DNA of 64,000 nucleotides from NCBI GenBank assembly GCA_947069175.1, contig CAMTDV010000013.1:52520610-52584609 (forward strand), given 5' to 3'. The DNA comes from Scalesia atractyloides (Eukaryota > Streptophyta > Magnoliopsida > Asterales > Asteraceae). Positions 36,328-48,540 of this stretch are shown here, in pieces. How positions within the stretch are numbered: the stretch's first letter is position 1; each line of letters opens with the position of its first letter. A program made the translations under genes and the position numbers. The notes beneath the pieces were generated by a model, which saw only the letters and a list, made by a program, of their open reading frames with translations, did not search any database and had not been told where the DNA came from.

Positions 36328-37420
36328 ATGTCACACACTTCACAAGATCCTCATAACATCGACACCATGTTTAAACCACCAATCCTTATCAGATATGAGT
36401 ACAATATCTGGCAAAGATGGATAGGTCATGTCCTTGCTCAGCAAAACACCGGTTGCTGGAAGTCGGTCATCTTTGGACCTCATGTTCCAATGATACCGAG
36501 TACAGAGGACCCTAAAGTCCAAGTATCAAAGAATCCCGAAAATTATTCCGAGCAAGATTTCCAAAAAATCAAGCTAGATGCAAAGGCATTTAGCATCGTG
36601 GGCTCAGCATTGCCAAACGATATCTATGGTGGCCTGTTGCATTGCAACAGTGCAAAGGAATTATGGGATGCTTTGAAAGAGCAATTCAGTGGGACTTAGG
36701 AAGTGATTGAAAACAACAGAGAGGTTCTAAATCAGCAATATGAAATGTTTTGTCATGTCAAAGGAGAATCACTAACCCAACTGTTCAAAATATTTAGCTA
36801 TCTCATTAGTGAGCTCAAACTGGTGAATGTTACACTTGCAAATTCGACACTAAATTGTCGTTTTCTTAGATCATTACCAGATAAGTGGCACACTATAGCT
36901 TTCGTTACTAGAAATTCACTTAGGTTCAAAGAAACGAGTCTTACTCAGCTTCATGGTAGGCTCCTCACTTATGAGAGAGAGCTGAACCAGAAAAAGAAGC
37001 TACAAGAGTCTAGCAAAGTGACTGATGAATATACATTTGGTAGCACAACAATCTTTGGCCAAGAAGAAGTCACTAGCAGTATTAAGGATTAGAGTTATGA
37101 TCATTTCATTGATATAACTTCTGGTTCAGTTCTGACTCTTACACACCCAATTACGGATTTCCTGTTAATGGCGAAAGCTAAACTTCTGACAACTTATGAT
37201 TTGAGATGAGTGACCTTCAACATTTTGATCCATCAGATTTGGAGGAGATGGACATTTTGCACTAGTTGGCTCTGTTAAGTGTCAGGGCTAACATGTATTA
37301 CAGGAGAACTAGTAGGAAGTTCCCAAGGTTGCATGGGGGGACAAAAGTTGGGTTGGATAAATAAAAAATTAAATGTTATAAGTGTAACATGCTAGGACAC
37401 TTTGCTAGAGAATGTAGGTC
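36328..37420 (+). pseudogene. C2 gag (Ty1/copia, UBN2-type) with CCHC knuckle
   Basis: The start is at MSHTSQDPHNIDTMFKPP, 145 bp after the primer site. Gag motifs include YNIWQRWIGHVL near the N-terminus, AKELWDALKEQFSGT (about 36650-36698, followed by a stop at 36697-36699), LNQQYEMFCHVKGESL, FLRSLPDKWHTIAFVTRN and LTYERELNQKK. After a stop at 37090 and a decayed stretch comes a complete zinc knuckle CYKCNMLGHFAREC (37374-37415). This is a copia gag that packages RNA. It is broken by at least three stops. Confidence 0.85.
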
Positions 37421-39374
37421 TCAATCAACCGGACCAATTGTCACACATCCTAGCCCTAGACCTCAAAACATTGTCCATTATTCCCAATATACCCCTGCTC
37501 CTCACATGCAAAACATTGCTCACTTTGCACACCCTGCTACCACTATTCTAGTGCAATATGTTCAAACCACTGTTCCTCAAATTCAGTATGTTCAAGCACC
37601 AGCTCCTTAGGTTCAAATGCAACCTGCACAACAAGTTGCTCAAACCACTGCCCAGGCAGAGGTTAATCAACAGAGCTTCTTTACTTAGGGCTTTGTTGAT
37701 TGGAGTAGCTTACCTGAGGATCTGACTGATGAAAACTTTGCTCTAACTACAGACATTGAAAAGAAACAAACTGAATTTTGCTTTATGGCATTAGAGTCCA
37801 AGGTTGAGGGTGTTGAATTTGAGGAGGTGGGATCTAAATCTGTTGAGTCTAATGTTCATAATGAAACAATGGTTACAAAAGAAAGTGCTGATGAAGATGT
37901 GAAACCTTTGTCTGATCCATGGGAGGCTAGTGTTTGTGAAGAAGAATGTGATTGTGCCATGATGGCTGCTACTAAGGTATCTCCAGGTCCTAAAAGACCT
38001 ATGTTCAAATAAATGCATCATTGCTTTTGCTAACATAAAAGAGGTGAATGAAAACCTTAGGAATAAGATTTTAGAGGATGAATTGCAATTTGAGAAACTT
38101 TCAAAAGAGTTAAAATCAAAATTGCTTGAAAAGTATTCTGAAATCAGCAGCTTAAAACATGAAGCAAGCATATGGATCAACTCCAAACCATGATAGAAAA
38201 ATATCAGGTTTGCAAAAAGGAGATGGAATCCACCAAATCACTTGTGAAAAATGGGTGGAATCCTACAAAGGTTATGAGATTTTGTTGGAAAACCTGGTCA
38301 AGAGTAATATAAAATTTGGCATTGGATTCAAGAAAAATGACTAAGTTTCTAAAAATTTTACTGAAAATGATTCTGGTGTGTTTGAAATTATTCAAACAAA
38401 CTTGGCTGGTCAAGAAATCAAAGTCACAGATAAAAATGGAAATAAAATCGTTTTAGAAAGACATGAGGGATCCTCAATTTTTGAGGAGATTGAAAAATAT
38501 CAATTCAAACCCACATGGTCTGATGAATTTGATATTCTTGAAAATTTTAAGCCAATGGATTTTTCAACCACTGTGTCAAAGCACCAAAGGCTAGAATCAT
38601 TCTCATTTTTGACTTACCAGCAGATAACATCTGCTGACAAAAAGTCTAAAAAGGGAAAGAAGAAAGAAAAGATCAAAAACTTGTTTTATGATTTCTGTGG
38701 AAAGAAGATCATGTTACTAAAAACCGTCTTCTTCTAAAAGCTTATGACATCAACAAAACATGTGAGATCATTGATTCTCCAAATTGCAAAATCTGTAATA
38801 AAACAAATCATAAAACGCAAGAGTGTGTTTATCTCAAAAACTTTGATCTGAAAAAGAGTGAGTATAAATCCAAAACACTGGAGAGTTCAAAGATAAGTAC
38901 TGTAAAAGGAAAGTCTAAACAAAATTTTGTGTCTGTTGAAACATCTGTTACCAAAGCACTGAACAAGACCTCTGCTCCCAGAGAGGTACAGGTAACAGAT
39001 GCTCCACCTACCAACCAGTACCCAAGAGGATATGGCCAACCAATTTACCAAAAGGTACCTCTTAGTTATGAGAGTTACAAAAAGCTTTCTAAACCAAGAG
39101 TGAATAGGCATCCTCGTGGATGCTATCATCTAACAGGAGATGGGCCTCAACAGATGTTACAAAGATCTGTTCAAACCTCTGCTCATTCTTCCAAATTTGA
39201 GGCTGAAATGTTTGAGACCCTTCCAAAGCCATTTGGCTTTGGAAACCCAACTGAACTAATTATTTACCATTGTGCAAGGAGCTTCTACTTGCCTTGACAG
39301 TTTATGGTATGTAGATAGTGGAGGTTCCAGGCATATGACAGGAACTCCCGAGTATATGAAAAGAATCTCAGTGG
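37421..39374 (+). pseudogene. C2 extended linker, second CCHC knuckle and protease site
   Basis: Between gag and protease lie about 1.85 kb of coding-like sequence. It holds a Gln/Pro-rich part (VQYVQTTVPQIQYVQAPAP), an acidic part (ESKVEGVEFEEVG, TKESADEDVKPLSDPWEAS), a Lys/Glu-rich helical part (to about 38740), and a second CCHC motif CKICNKTNHKTQEC (38785-38826). The aspartic protease signature WYVDSGGSRHMTG is at 39305-39343. The reading ends at 39374, where the inverted repeat begins, so integrase and RT of this family are absent. Stops lie at 38010, 38342 and 38735. Confidence 0.7.
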
Positions 39375-42286
39375 TATGTGTTTTATTCTGTCACTTTTGA
39401 TATACCCTTCTTTCATTTTAGAGGACACAAGCGGCATTATCTTCGTGGATAGGAGTTGGACTTCGATCTTTCTCTAGCCCACAAGAAGTCAGTATGTGTT
39501 GTGACATAGATCTCAACCATGCACATTCTCTTTAAGCTTCATGTAGTGCAACGACTTCAGCATGATTTGAGGATGTTGCAACAAGTATTTGTTTTTGAGA
39601 ACGCCATGAAATTGCAGTTCCTCCATTCATAAATATATATTCAATTTGAGAATTTGCTTTATGAGGATCAGATAAATAACCTGCATCGGCATAACCAACT
39701 AACCCTTCTTTTGAATCGTTAGGATAAAACAAGCCTAAATCAAGAGTACCTCGAAGATATCAAAAAATATGTTTAATCCCTTTCCAGTGCCTTTTAGTAG
39801 GAGCTGACCTAAATCTTGGTTACAAGTTCACTTCAAAAGAAATGTCAGGTCTCGTACAATCCGTACGATACATTAGTTCTCCAATTGCACTAAGGTATGG
39901 CACTTCTGGACCAAGAACTTCTTTGTTGTTCTCACGAAATGGATAATTTTTGACATTAAGTTATCTAACGACCATTGGAGTGCATAAGGATTTGCCTTGT
40001 CCATATTGAAACATTTTAATAGCTTTTCAGTATTGTTCATTTGATGCACAAGAATTCCATTGTTCATATGTTCAATTTGTAAACCAAGACAATTTTTTGT
40101 TTTTCCAATGTCTTTCATTTCATATTCTTTCTTTAAAAGAATAATTGCTTCATGAACTTTTTTTTTTGCGTCCCAATTATATTTAGATCATCAACATATA
40201 AAGCTATGATCACATATCCTGATGTTGTCTTCTTAATAAAGACACATGGACATATAAGATTATTTGTATAAGTTTTGCTTATCAAATACATACTCAAACG
40301 ATTGTACCACATCCTTCCAGATTATTTCAACCCATATAAAGATCTTTGTAATTTGATCGAATACATTTCTTTGGGTTTTGAACTTAATGCTTCAGGGAGT
40401 TTAAACCCTTAAGGAATTTTCATATAGATGTCACTATCAAGTGACCCATACAAGTAAGTTGTAACGACATCCATAAGATGCATTTCTAACTTTTTTAGAA
40501 ACTACCAAGCTGATTAAATATCTAAAGGTTATTGCATCCAAAACGAGAGAATATGTTTCTTCATATAGTCAATCCCTGGCCTTTGTTAAAAACCTTAAGC
40601 TACAAGTCTTGCTTTATATTTTGTAACCTCATTTATCTCATTTCGTTTTCGTACAAATTAGACCCAAAAAACCTTTGGTTTGTTAAGTGAATCTAATTCA
40701 GCTTGCATAGCGCATTTCCATTTATCCCAGTCATGTCTATTTTGATAATCACTAACAGATTTTTGTTCAGGATCATCATCTCCATCCATGATGTCACTTG
40801 CTATAGAATAAGAAAACATCTCATCAATATTTTCCATTTCATATCTATTCCATATGATATGTGTATGGCCATAGTTGATTGATATCTCTTTGTTAGTATC
40901 ATCAACATCTTACTTATAAGAGGTTTCGGTATTCACTGTTTTATTAAGATCATTCTCTTTGTGGTCAATTTCCTTTACAACTGCTTTTCTTTTTCTAGGA
41001 TTCTTATCCTTCGAACCGATTGGCCTTCCACATTTCAAAGGTTTTTTGAGATTCATGAGCTATCTTATTGTCTATTGCCTTACTTGGGATCTCAACTCGA
41101 GCTGGAGCATTAGCAGCTGGTATATGAGATTTAGTAACTCTGTTTATATCAGTAAAAGCATCAAGCAATTGATTTGCAATTTCTTCCAAGTTTTTTATCT
41201 TTTGGACATCTGTCTCACATTGTTTTGTTCTTGGATCAAGATGGAACAATGAAGGCGCACACCATGAGTTTCTTGTTTTTTATTTTCTCCCCCTAATTGT
41301 GGGAACATTGCCTCATCAAAACGATAGTCATCAAAACGTGCTTTAAATACGTCACCTGTTAAAGGTTCAAGATATATTATGATGGAGGCTGTTTCATATC
41401 CAACATATATTCCCAACCTTCTTTGAGGTCCTATTTTTGTGCGTTGTGGTAGTACAATAGGAACATACACTACACACCCAAAAATTATGTGGGAAATGTC
41501 TGGCTCATGGCTAGAAACAAGTCGCAATGGGGAGTATCTGTTATTTACACTTGGCCTCACACGAACCAGTGATTCGGCATGTAAAATTGCATGACCCCAA
41601 AAAGACATAGGAAGTTTTGTTCTCATTATTAATGGTCTAGTGATTAGTTGTAAACATTTGATCAATAATTCAACTAAGCCATTTTGTTTTTGTACATGCG
41701 CAACAGGGTGTTCGACAACAATTCCCACAGACACGTAATAATTATGAAATGCATGTGATGTAAATTCACCAGCATTATCAAGTCTCACCCTTTTGATGGT
41801 ATAATCAGGGAAATGTGCTCATAATTTGATAATTTGAGCAAGAAATTTTGCAAAGGCAACATTACGAGCTGATAATAAAGAGACATGAGACCATCTGCTG
41901 GATGCGTCTATCAAGACCATGAAATATCTAAACGGTCCACATGGTGGATGAATTGGTCCACATATATCACCTTGAATTCTTTCAAGAAACATTGGCGATT
42001 TCTTTTTAACTTTTAAGGACGAAGGCCTTGTAATTAGTTTTCCAAGTGAACAAGAGGTACATAGAGGCATTTTATTTGATTGGGAATTTTTTGATATTTC
42101 AGTGGATGTCCATGTGTGTTTTCAATAATTCTTTTCATTATTGTAGATCCTTGATGGCCTAATATGTCATGCCATAAGTTTAATGTCTCAAGATTATAAA
42201 AACTTTCTTTTACTGCCATATGTGCTTGAGGCACATTAATGTGTGTATAATGCAAACCAGAATGGAACATTGGCAGTTTTTCCAAT
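39375..42286 (-). pseudogene. C3 left arm: copia integrase, RT and RNase H (minus)
   Basis: Reading down from 42286: preintegrase HSGLHYTHINVPQAH, LWHDILGHQGS and LCTSCSLGKLITRPS. Integrase then follows with its first Asp in VLIDASSRWSHV, the second in RLDNAGEFTSHAF and Glu in KQNGLVELL, with FGCVVYVPIVLP and GIYVGYETAS after. RT remnants follow (decayed, about 40800-40150), and the connection MKDIGKTKNCLGLQIEHM and RNase H (GLVGYADAGYLSDPHKA, SWRSQKQILVATSS, EVVALHEA) reach about 39430. It stops before the RNase H end, so no polypurine tract or LTR is present. Many frameshifts. Confidence 0.87.
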
Positions 42287-45270
42287 ATATGATCAAGTTT
42301 CAAAAATATTTGCACATCATGAGCAAAAATCATAAATTGGAAAAACTGCCAATTCTCCATTCTGGTTTGCATTATACACACATTAATGTGCCTCAAGCAC
42401 ATATGGCAGTAAAAGAAAGTTTATATGATCCTAAGACATTTAACTTATGGCATGACAATTTAGGTCATCTAGGATCTACAATGATGAAAACAATTATTGA
42501 AAACGCACATGGACATCCATTGAAATATCAAAAAGTTTCCCAATCAGATAAAATGCCTCTATGTACCTCTTGTTCACTTGGAAAACTAATTACAAGGCCT
42601 TCGTCCTTACAAGTTGAAACCGAATCACCAATGTTTCTTGAAAGAATTCAAGGTGATATATGTGGACCAATTTATCCACCTTGTAGACCGTTTAGATATT
42701 TCATGGTCTTGATAGACGTATCCAGCAGATGGTCTCATGTTTCTTTATTATCAACTCGTAATGTTTCCTTTGCAAAATTTCTTGCTCAAATTACTATTAC
42801 GAGCACATTTCCCTGATTATATCATCAAAAGGGTGAGACTTGATAATGCTGGTGAATTTACATCACATGCTTTTAATGATTATTGCATATGTGTCGGAAT
42901 TGTTGTCGAACACCCTGTTGCGCATGTACATGTACAAAATGGCTTAGCTGAATCATTGATCAAACGTTTACAACTAATTCCTAGACCATTAATAATGAGA
43001 ACAAAACTTCCTATGTCTGTTGGGGGTCATGCAATTTTACATGCCGAATCACTGGTTCGTGTGAGGCCAAGTGCAAATCACAGATACCCCCCACTGCGAC
43101 TTGTTTCTGGCCATGAGCTAGACATTTCACACCTTAGAATTTTTGGGTGTGCAGTGCATGCTCCTATTGTACCACCACAATGCACAAAAATGGGACCTCA
43201 AAGAATGTTGGGTATATATGTTGGATATGAAACAGCCTCCATCATACGATATCTTGAACCTTTAACATGTGACGTATTTAAGCACGTTTTGATGACTGCT
43301 GTTTTAACAGGGCAATGTTCCCAGAATTAGGGGAGAAAATAAAAAATAAGAAACTGATGTCTCATGGTGTGTGCCTTCATTTTCCCATCTTGATCCAAGA
43401 ACAAAACAATATGAGACAGAGGTTCAAAAAATAATACACTTGTAAGAAATTGCAATTCAATTGTCTGATGCTTTTACAGATACAAACAGAGGTAATAAAT
43501 CTCATATACCAGCTGCTAATGCTCCAGCTCGAGTTGAGATCCCAAGTAAGGTAATAGATAATAAGATAGCTCATAAATCTCAAAAATGTTTGAAACGTGG
43601 AAGCCAATCGGTTCAAAGGATAAGAATCCTAGAAAAAGAAAAGCACTTGTAAAGGAAATTGACCACAAAGAGAATGATCTTAATAAAACAGTGAATACCA
43701 AAACCTCTCATGAGTAAGATGTTGATGATACTAACAAAGAGATATCAATAAACAATGGTACATATCATATGGAACTAATATGAAATGGAAAATATTGATG
43801 AGATATTTTCTTATTCTATAGCAAGTGACTTCATGGGTGGAGATGATGATCCTGAACCAAAATCTATTAGTGATTGTCAAAATAGACATGACTGGGATAA
43901 ATGGAAATGCGTTATGCAAGCTAAATTAGATTCATTTAACAAACCAAAGGTTTTTGGGTCTATTGTTGTTACACCTAAGGCTGTAAAGCTTGTAGGGCAT
44001 AAATGAGTTTTTGTACGAAAACGAAATGAGAAAAATGAGGTTACAAGATATAAAGCAAGACTTGTAGCTCAAGGTTTTTCACAAAGGACATGGATTGACT
44101 AATGTTATGGATGCAATAACCTTTAGATAATGAATCAGCTTAGTATTTCTAAAAAGTTAGAAATGCGTCTTATGGATGTCATTACAGCTTACTTGTATCG
44201 ATCACTAGATAGTAACATCTATATGAAAGTTCCTAAAGGGTTTAAACTCCCTGAAGCGTTAAGTTCAAAACCCAAAGAAATGTATTCGATCAAATTACAA
44301 AGATCTTTATATGGGTTGAAACAATCTGGAAGGATGTGGTACAATCGTTTGAGTGAGTATTTGATAAGTAAAAGTTATACAAATGCTTATCAGTCATATG
44401 TCTTTACTAAGAAGACAGCATCAGGATATGTGATCATAGATTTATATGTTGATGATCTAAATACAATTGGGACGCAAAAACAAGTTCATGAAGCAATTAT
44501 TATTTTAAAGAAAGAATTTGAAATGAAAGACATTGGAAAAACCAAATATTGTCTTAGTTTACAAATTGAAATATGAGCAATGGAATACTTGTGCATCAAA
44601 TGAACTATACTGAAAAGCCATTGAAACGTTTCAATATGGACAAGGCAAATCCTTTAAGCACTCCAATGGTCATCAGATCACTTATTGTCGAAAATGATCC
44701 ATTTCGTCCTTGTGAGAACAACGAAGAAGTTCTTGGTCCAGAAGTGCCATACCTCAGTGCAATTGGAGCACTTATGTATCTTAAGAATTGTAGGAGACCT
44801 GACATTTCTTTTTGCAGTGAACTTTTTGGCAAGATTTAGTTCAGCTCCTACTAAAAGGCATTGGAATGGGATTCAACATATTTTATGATATCTTCGAGGT
44901 ACTATTGATTTAGGCTTGTTTTATCCTGACGATTCAAAAGAAGGGTTAGTTAGTTATGTAGATGCAGGTTACTTATTTGATCCTTATAAAGCAAAATCTC
45001 AAACTGGATATGTATTTATGAATGGAGGAACTTCAACTTCACGGCATTCTCAAAAAACAAACACTTGTCGCCACATCCTCAAATCATGTTGAAGTAATTG
45101 CACTACATGAAGCTTCAAGATAATGTGTATGGCTAAGATCTATGTCACAACACATAGTGACTTCTTGTGGGCTAGAGAAAGATCGAAGTCCAACTCCTAT
45201 CCACGAAGATAATGCCGCTTGTGTCTCTCAAATGAAAGAAGGGTATATCAAAAGTGACAAACAAAACATA
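39375..45270. repeat. Large inverted repeat: two arms of about 2.9 kb around a 49-bp spacer
   Basis: The left arm (39375-42286) and right arm (42336-45270) are reverse complements of the same copia pol region, at roughly 90% identity by eye in the stretches I compared. At the centre, TGGCAGTTTTTCCAAT (42271-42286) pairs with ATTGGAAAAACTGCCA (42336-42351), and the spacer is 42287-42335. At the outer ends, GTCACTTTTGATATACCC (39390-39407) pairs with GGGTATATCAAAAGTGAC (45241-45258). The pairing starts at the same codon region in both arms, which suggests an inverted duplication rather than two unrelated insertions. Confidence 0.88.
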
Positions 45271-45455
45271 TACTACCAAGATTCTTTACATATACTCGGG
45301 ACCTTATTAAAGGCAATCAGGTCGAGATGAGATATGTCCAATCCAGCAACAATTCAGCCGATCTTTTCACAAAACCACTACCTACAAAAACTTTCAAGAA
45401 ACACGTTTATGACATTGGCATGCGTCACGTATATGCCTTACAAATTGCAACTTGA
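42336..45455 (+). pseudogene. C3 right arm: copia integrase, RT and RNase H (plus)
   Basis: The domain order is as in the left arm: KLEKLPILHSGLHYTHINV, LWHDNLGHLGS, LCTSCSLGKL, VLIDVSSRWSHV (Asp), RLDNAGEFTSHAF (Asp), NGLAESLIKR (Glu), VGYETASIIRYLEPLT, then HIPAANAPARVEIPSK. RT shows MDVITAYLYRSLDSNIYMK, SLYGLKQSGRMWYNRL and YVDDLNTIG, with the YVDD catalytic motif intact. RNase H ends with IHEDNAACVSQMK, SADLFTKPLPTKTFKKHVY and a stop near 45453. It then runs into the polypurine tract and LTR. Gag and protease of this family are missing. Copia, Tork-like by style. Confidence 0.88.
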
Positions 45456-45586
45456 GGGGGAGCTATAGACTGCACTCTTTTTCCTTAGCTAAGGTTTTTT
45501 TCCCACTAGGTTTTTTCTTTAGCAAGGTTTTTAATGAGGTAGTACTTAAAGACCCCGAAGTTTACAAAGTGTCATCCTAGGGGGAG

Positions 45587-45887
45587 TGTTATGAATATTT
45601 ACCATGTAGATCAAGATTTACCTATAGATCTACCAAGGAAGTGGATGAACTCTTTGTTAAACTTATGGATAATGTACCATACTACTTGTCCATCAAATAG
45701 TTAACCTTGTCTACGAAATAGTTAATCATTTTGTAGTATAAATACTAGCTAAATGTAGAAGAGAAAATGCACCTCATGTATGCACTTTAATAAGTTATAC
45801 AATTCTCTACTTCTTGCTCTTATAATCTTTCTAAAGTTCTTAAAGTTTTAGTACTAATCTTGTGTTAATTCTTGTTATATTATAACA
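45587..45887 (+). repeat. C3 3' LTR (301 bp)
   Basis: It begins TGTTATGAATATTTACC after the polypurine tract CCTAGGGGGAG (45576-45586) and ends TTGTTATATTATAACA. It contains a TATA-like GTATAAATAC (about 45737). No matching 5' LTR lies in the window. Confidence 0.8.
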
Positions 45888-46094
45888 TAAATGACATATA
45901 TAAAACAAAAATGTGATTCATTATCTTGATTTTCATCGTCTCCGTCTACAAAAAATTGATCCATTATTTTGATCTTCATCGTCTTTATATATACACAAAC
46001 CTAAATTTTGAAAAACAAACATCATTAAATTATGATTTTAATTATACATAAAAATTCTTGCCGGCAAGTTCTTATGCGTAGAAAAAAGGTTGGG
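45888..46094. other. Flank between the C3 LTR and the CACTA terminus
   Basis: AT-rich. A phrase GATTCATTATCTTGATTTTC recurs about 50 bp later in diverged form. No gene seen. Confidence 0.4.
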
Positions 46095-47140
46095 CACTAC
46101 TAGAAAATTTTCTATGCATTTTTCTATAGCAAATTGCTACACATTTACTACAAAATTGCGACATAAAAAAACCTAAATTTCCTATGAATTTTGCTACGAA
46201 ATTGCGACACAATAAGAAACCCTAATTTTCCCTACACAATTATGTAGCAAAAGCGTAGCAGAGTTCAATTTCTTAATTTCTATTAATGTATAAAGATAAC
46301 AACAATTTAAAAAATATGTGTTCATTATAAATTATTCTTTACTTTGTGAGTCCCAAATCAGATTCGGATCATAATGGTTTGATTGTTATCACCCAAACAA
46401 CTATGGATTAGTTGCTTGAATGTGCAAAAGTTAAGAAAAACCAAAAGATGAAGATTCTTGTATGGATCAAACAACCAATGTTGTATATGGAATCCCAAAA
46501 GATATAATCACTAAAAGCACCTGGATGTTCGGATTTAGCACAAGAACAATAATCACAACACAAGAGAAATCATCAAAACTTTTCCAAGAACTTTGGACTA
46601 GGGTTTCCGTTGATCACATATATATACACACTAACTATATACGCCAGAAACTTAAATATGCAAGAAACTTAAATACGCCGATACAGGGAAGTTTCCCTGT
46701 AGTTACACTTTAGCCCCTGAACTTTCTATATAACTATAAAACTTTACAAAACAATCCAAAACCTAATTAAACTAAGTACCAACGATCTCAAAAGTTCTAA
46801 CATACTTTTCTACACATTTGCTACGCACAATTTTATTGAACTTGAAAACTAAAGGATACGTCGCAAATGCGCCACAAAATGATTTGACTTTTCATACTTT
46901 GCGACGCATTTGCTACGCAAATATTTATTAAACTGAAAAGTATCGTATGCGTAGCAAATGTGTCACAAAATTATTTAGTTTTTAATAATTTACGACGCAT
47001 TTGCTACGCATAATTTAGTTAAATACATGCGTAGCAAAATGTAAATAATTAGGTAGTGTTGCTATACATTTGCTAAGTAATTTGTATTTTTTTTCCTAGA
47101 TAAATTAAATTGTGTATCACAAATGCATTACAAAGTGACT
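46095..47140 (+). mobile_element. CACTA (En/Spm) transposon 5' terminus with subterminal repeats
   Basis: CACTACTAGAAAA (46095-46107) is the classic CACTA terminal inverted repeat, preceded by GGG, a possible 3-bp target duplication. Downstream, words such as TTTGCTACGCATAATTT and GCGTAGCAAATG recur in both orientations (46120-46260 and 46800-47070), as expected for transposase-binding subterminal repeats. The block is split by an LTR-like segment (46386-46802). The transposase pseudogene at 51-54 kb is probably part of the same element. The far terminus (TTTTCTAGTAGTG) was not found. Confidence 0.75.
46386..46802 (-). mobile_element. Solo-LTR-like block inside the CACTA subterminal region
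   Basis: On the minus strand it starts TGTTAGAACTTTTGAGATCG and ends GTTTGGGTGATAACA, with TATATATATG in the first half and a T-rich leader; this is copia LTR structure. It splits the run of CACTA subterminal repeats. No clean target duplication was found at these limits, so the left end is approximate. Confidence 0.45.
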
Positions 47141-48540
47141 TAATTTATCTATATATATTATAATGCATGAGAGAGGACATTTTAAGACACCAAAAAAATA
47201 AGAAATTTTTCCCTCTTAATTTATAAATACATCCCTAAAATGAGGGTAAATGGTCTTTTAAACAATAATTTTATTTTAGCCCCCATCTTATTACACTTAA
47301 ATCCCTGAGTTTTAACATAATTATGGGTAATTAGTTATACTTTTCCTCTCCATGACAAATTTATAATTCTTTTACGTATTTTTGTCATATCTTATAAACT
47401 AATATGTATCGTCATGACCTACTCATTTAAGTCGACGTTTCCATTGTTGTCTTGGTCAGCCAGCCGCTTCCCGTAAGTCATCTCTAGCAAACACCCATCT
47501 CAACGCTCCCCCTTCAGTCTCTACTATGTTTTCTTATCTATTTTTCGGCAAGAATAAAAATTTCGGCAAGGAGAAACAACACCACAAAACCCGTAGCCAA
47601 CGTCAACAATCACAATCTCTGTTACGTGCCACTTCAACCGACCGCCAAACCCACTGCATAATCCCCAACCATGACTGTAGTATTTCTCGGCGACAACCTG
47701 TATTTTTTTAGATTCATTCGATAATGCAACTCAAGTACCCAAAATTGACTTGTAAACTAATTTGTATAATTGGTCTTATACTTGACTGTATGCTTATAAT
47801 GTTTCTGGTGAATGTTCATATGTGAAACAAAAATGATATATTCCGTCATTATCTGTTGTACCGTGTACCACCTCCAATCTTAGGAACGACAACTGCTAGT
47901 GTGGGGGAGGGGGTGGGGGTTACCAGAATTGAAGGTTGAAGCTTATGGGTAGTGGTGTTGTGGTGGTGGGTGAACTATGAGATAGAAGATGAGAGAGATA
48001 CATTTATAACAATAATAATAAAATAAGAATTATTATAATTACAATTATCTATATATATATATATATAATACAAATAATAAAAAAAAGATAAAAGCGTTTT
48101 GGATTAAAATGGCAAAAAAAAACTTATATGTAATATGAACAAGATACCCCTAAGTTAATTGATATTTAGACGAACTTAGTGGGTTGGATGAAAATGGCAA
48201 AACATTGTAAACGGTAGGGACCTAGGGGAGAAAATAAATTATTTCGACTAAAGTGGCATTTTAGGGCAAACCTTAGGACTAAATTGGCAATTTACTCACT
48301 AAATAATAAAATTACTATATAGTTATATAAATTATAAAATAAGTAGTAATAACAATAATATTGATAATAATAATAATCATAATTATAGTTATACAAGTAA
48401 CAACACATATACATATATATACACGTACTTATAATAACACATACACATTCTATATGTAAAAAACATACGTATGTATGAAGTTGTATTTGTGTATTAGTGC
48501 GTGGATGTGTATATGTCATTTGAGTGTATGTGTATGTGCA
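47141..48540. other. Unassigned AT-rich stretch with microsatellites
   Basis: No supported gene. It starts with TCTATATATATTATAATGC after an A, which resembles Helitron 5' ends, but no matching 3' hairpin was found. A G-rich run (GGGGGAGGGGGTGGGGG, about 47903-47920) and AT/AAT microsatellites (48040-48070, 48350-48380, 48410-48425) occur. Short frames near 47526-47711 are not convincing. Confidence 0.4.

Noticed and set aside
47150..47180. Helitron-like 5' end TCTATATATATTATAATGC
   Set aside because: No matching 3' hairpin with CTRR was found in the following 1.5 kb.
47903..47920. G-rich run as a quadruplex
   Set aside because: Only three long G runs are clear; the fourth is short, and there is no gene context.
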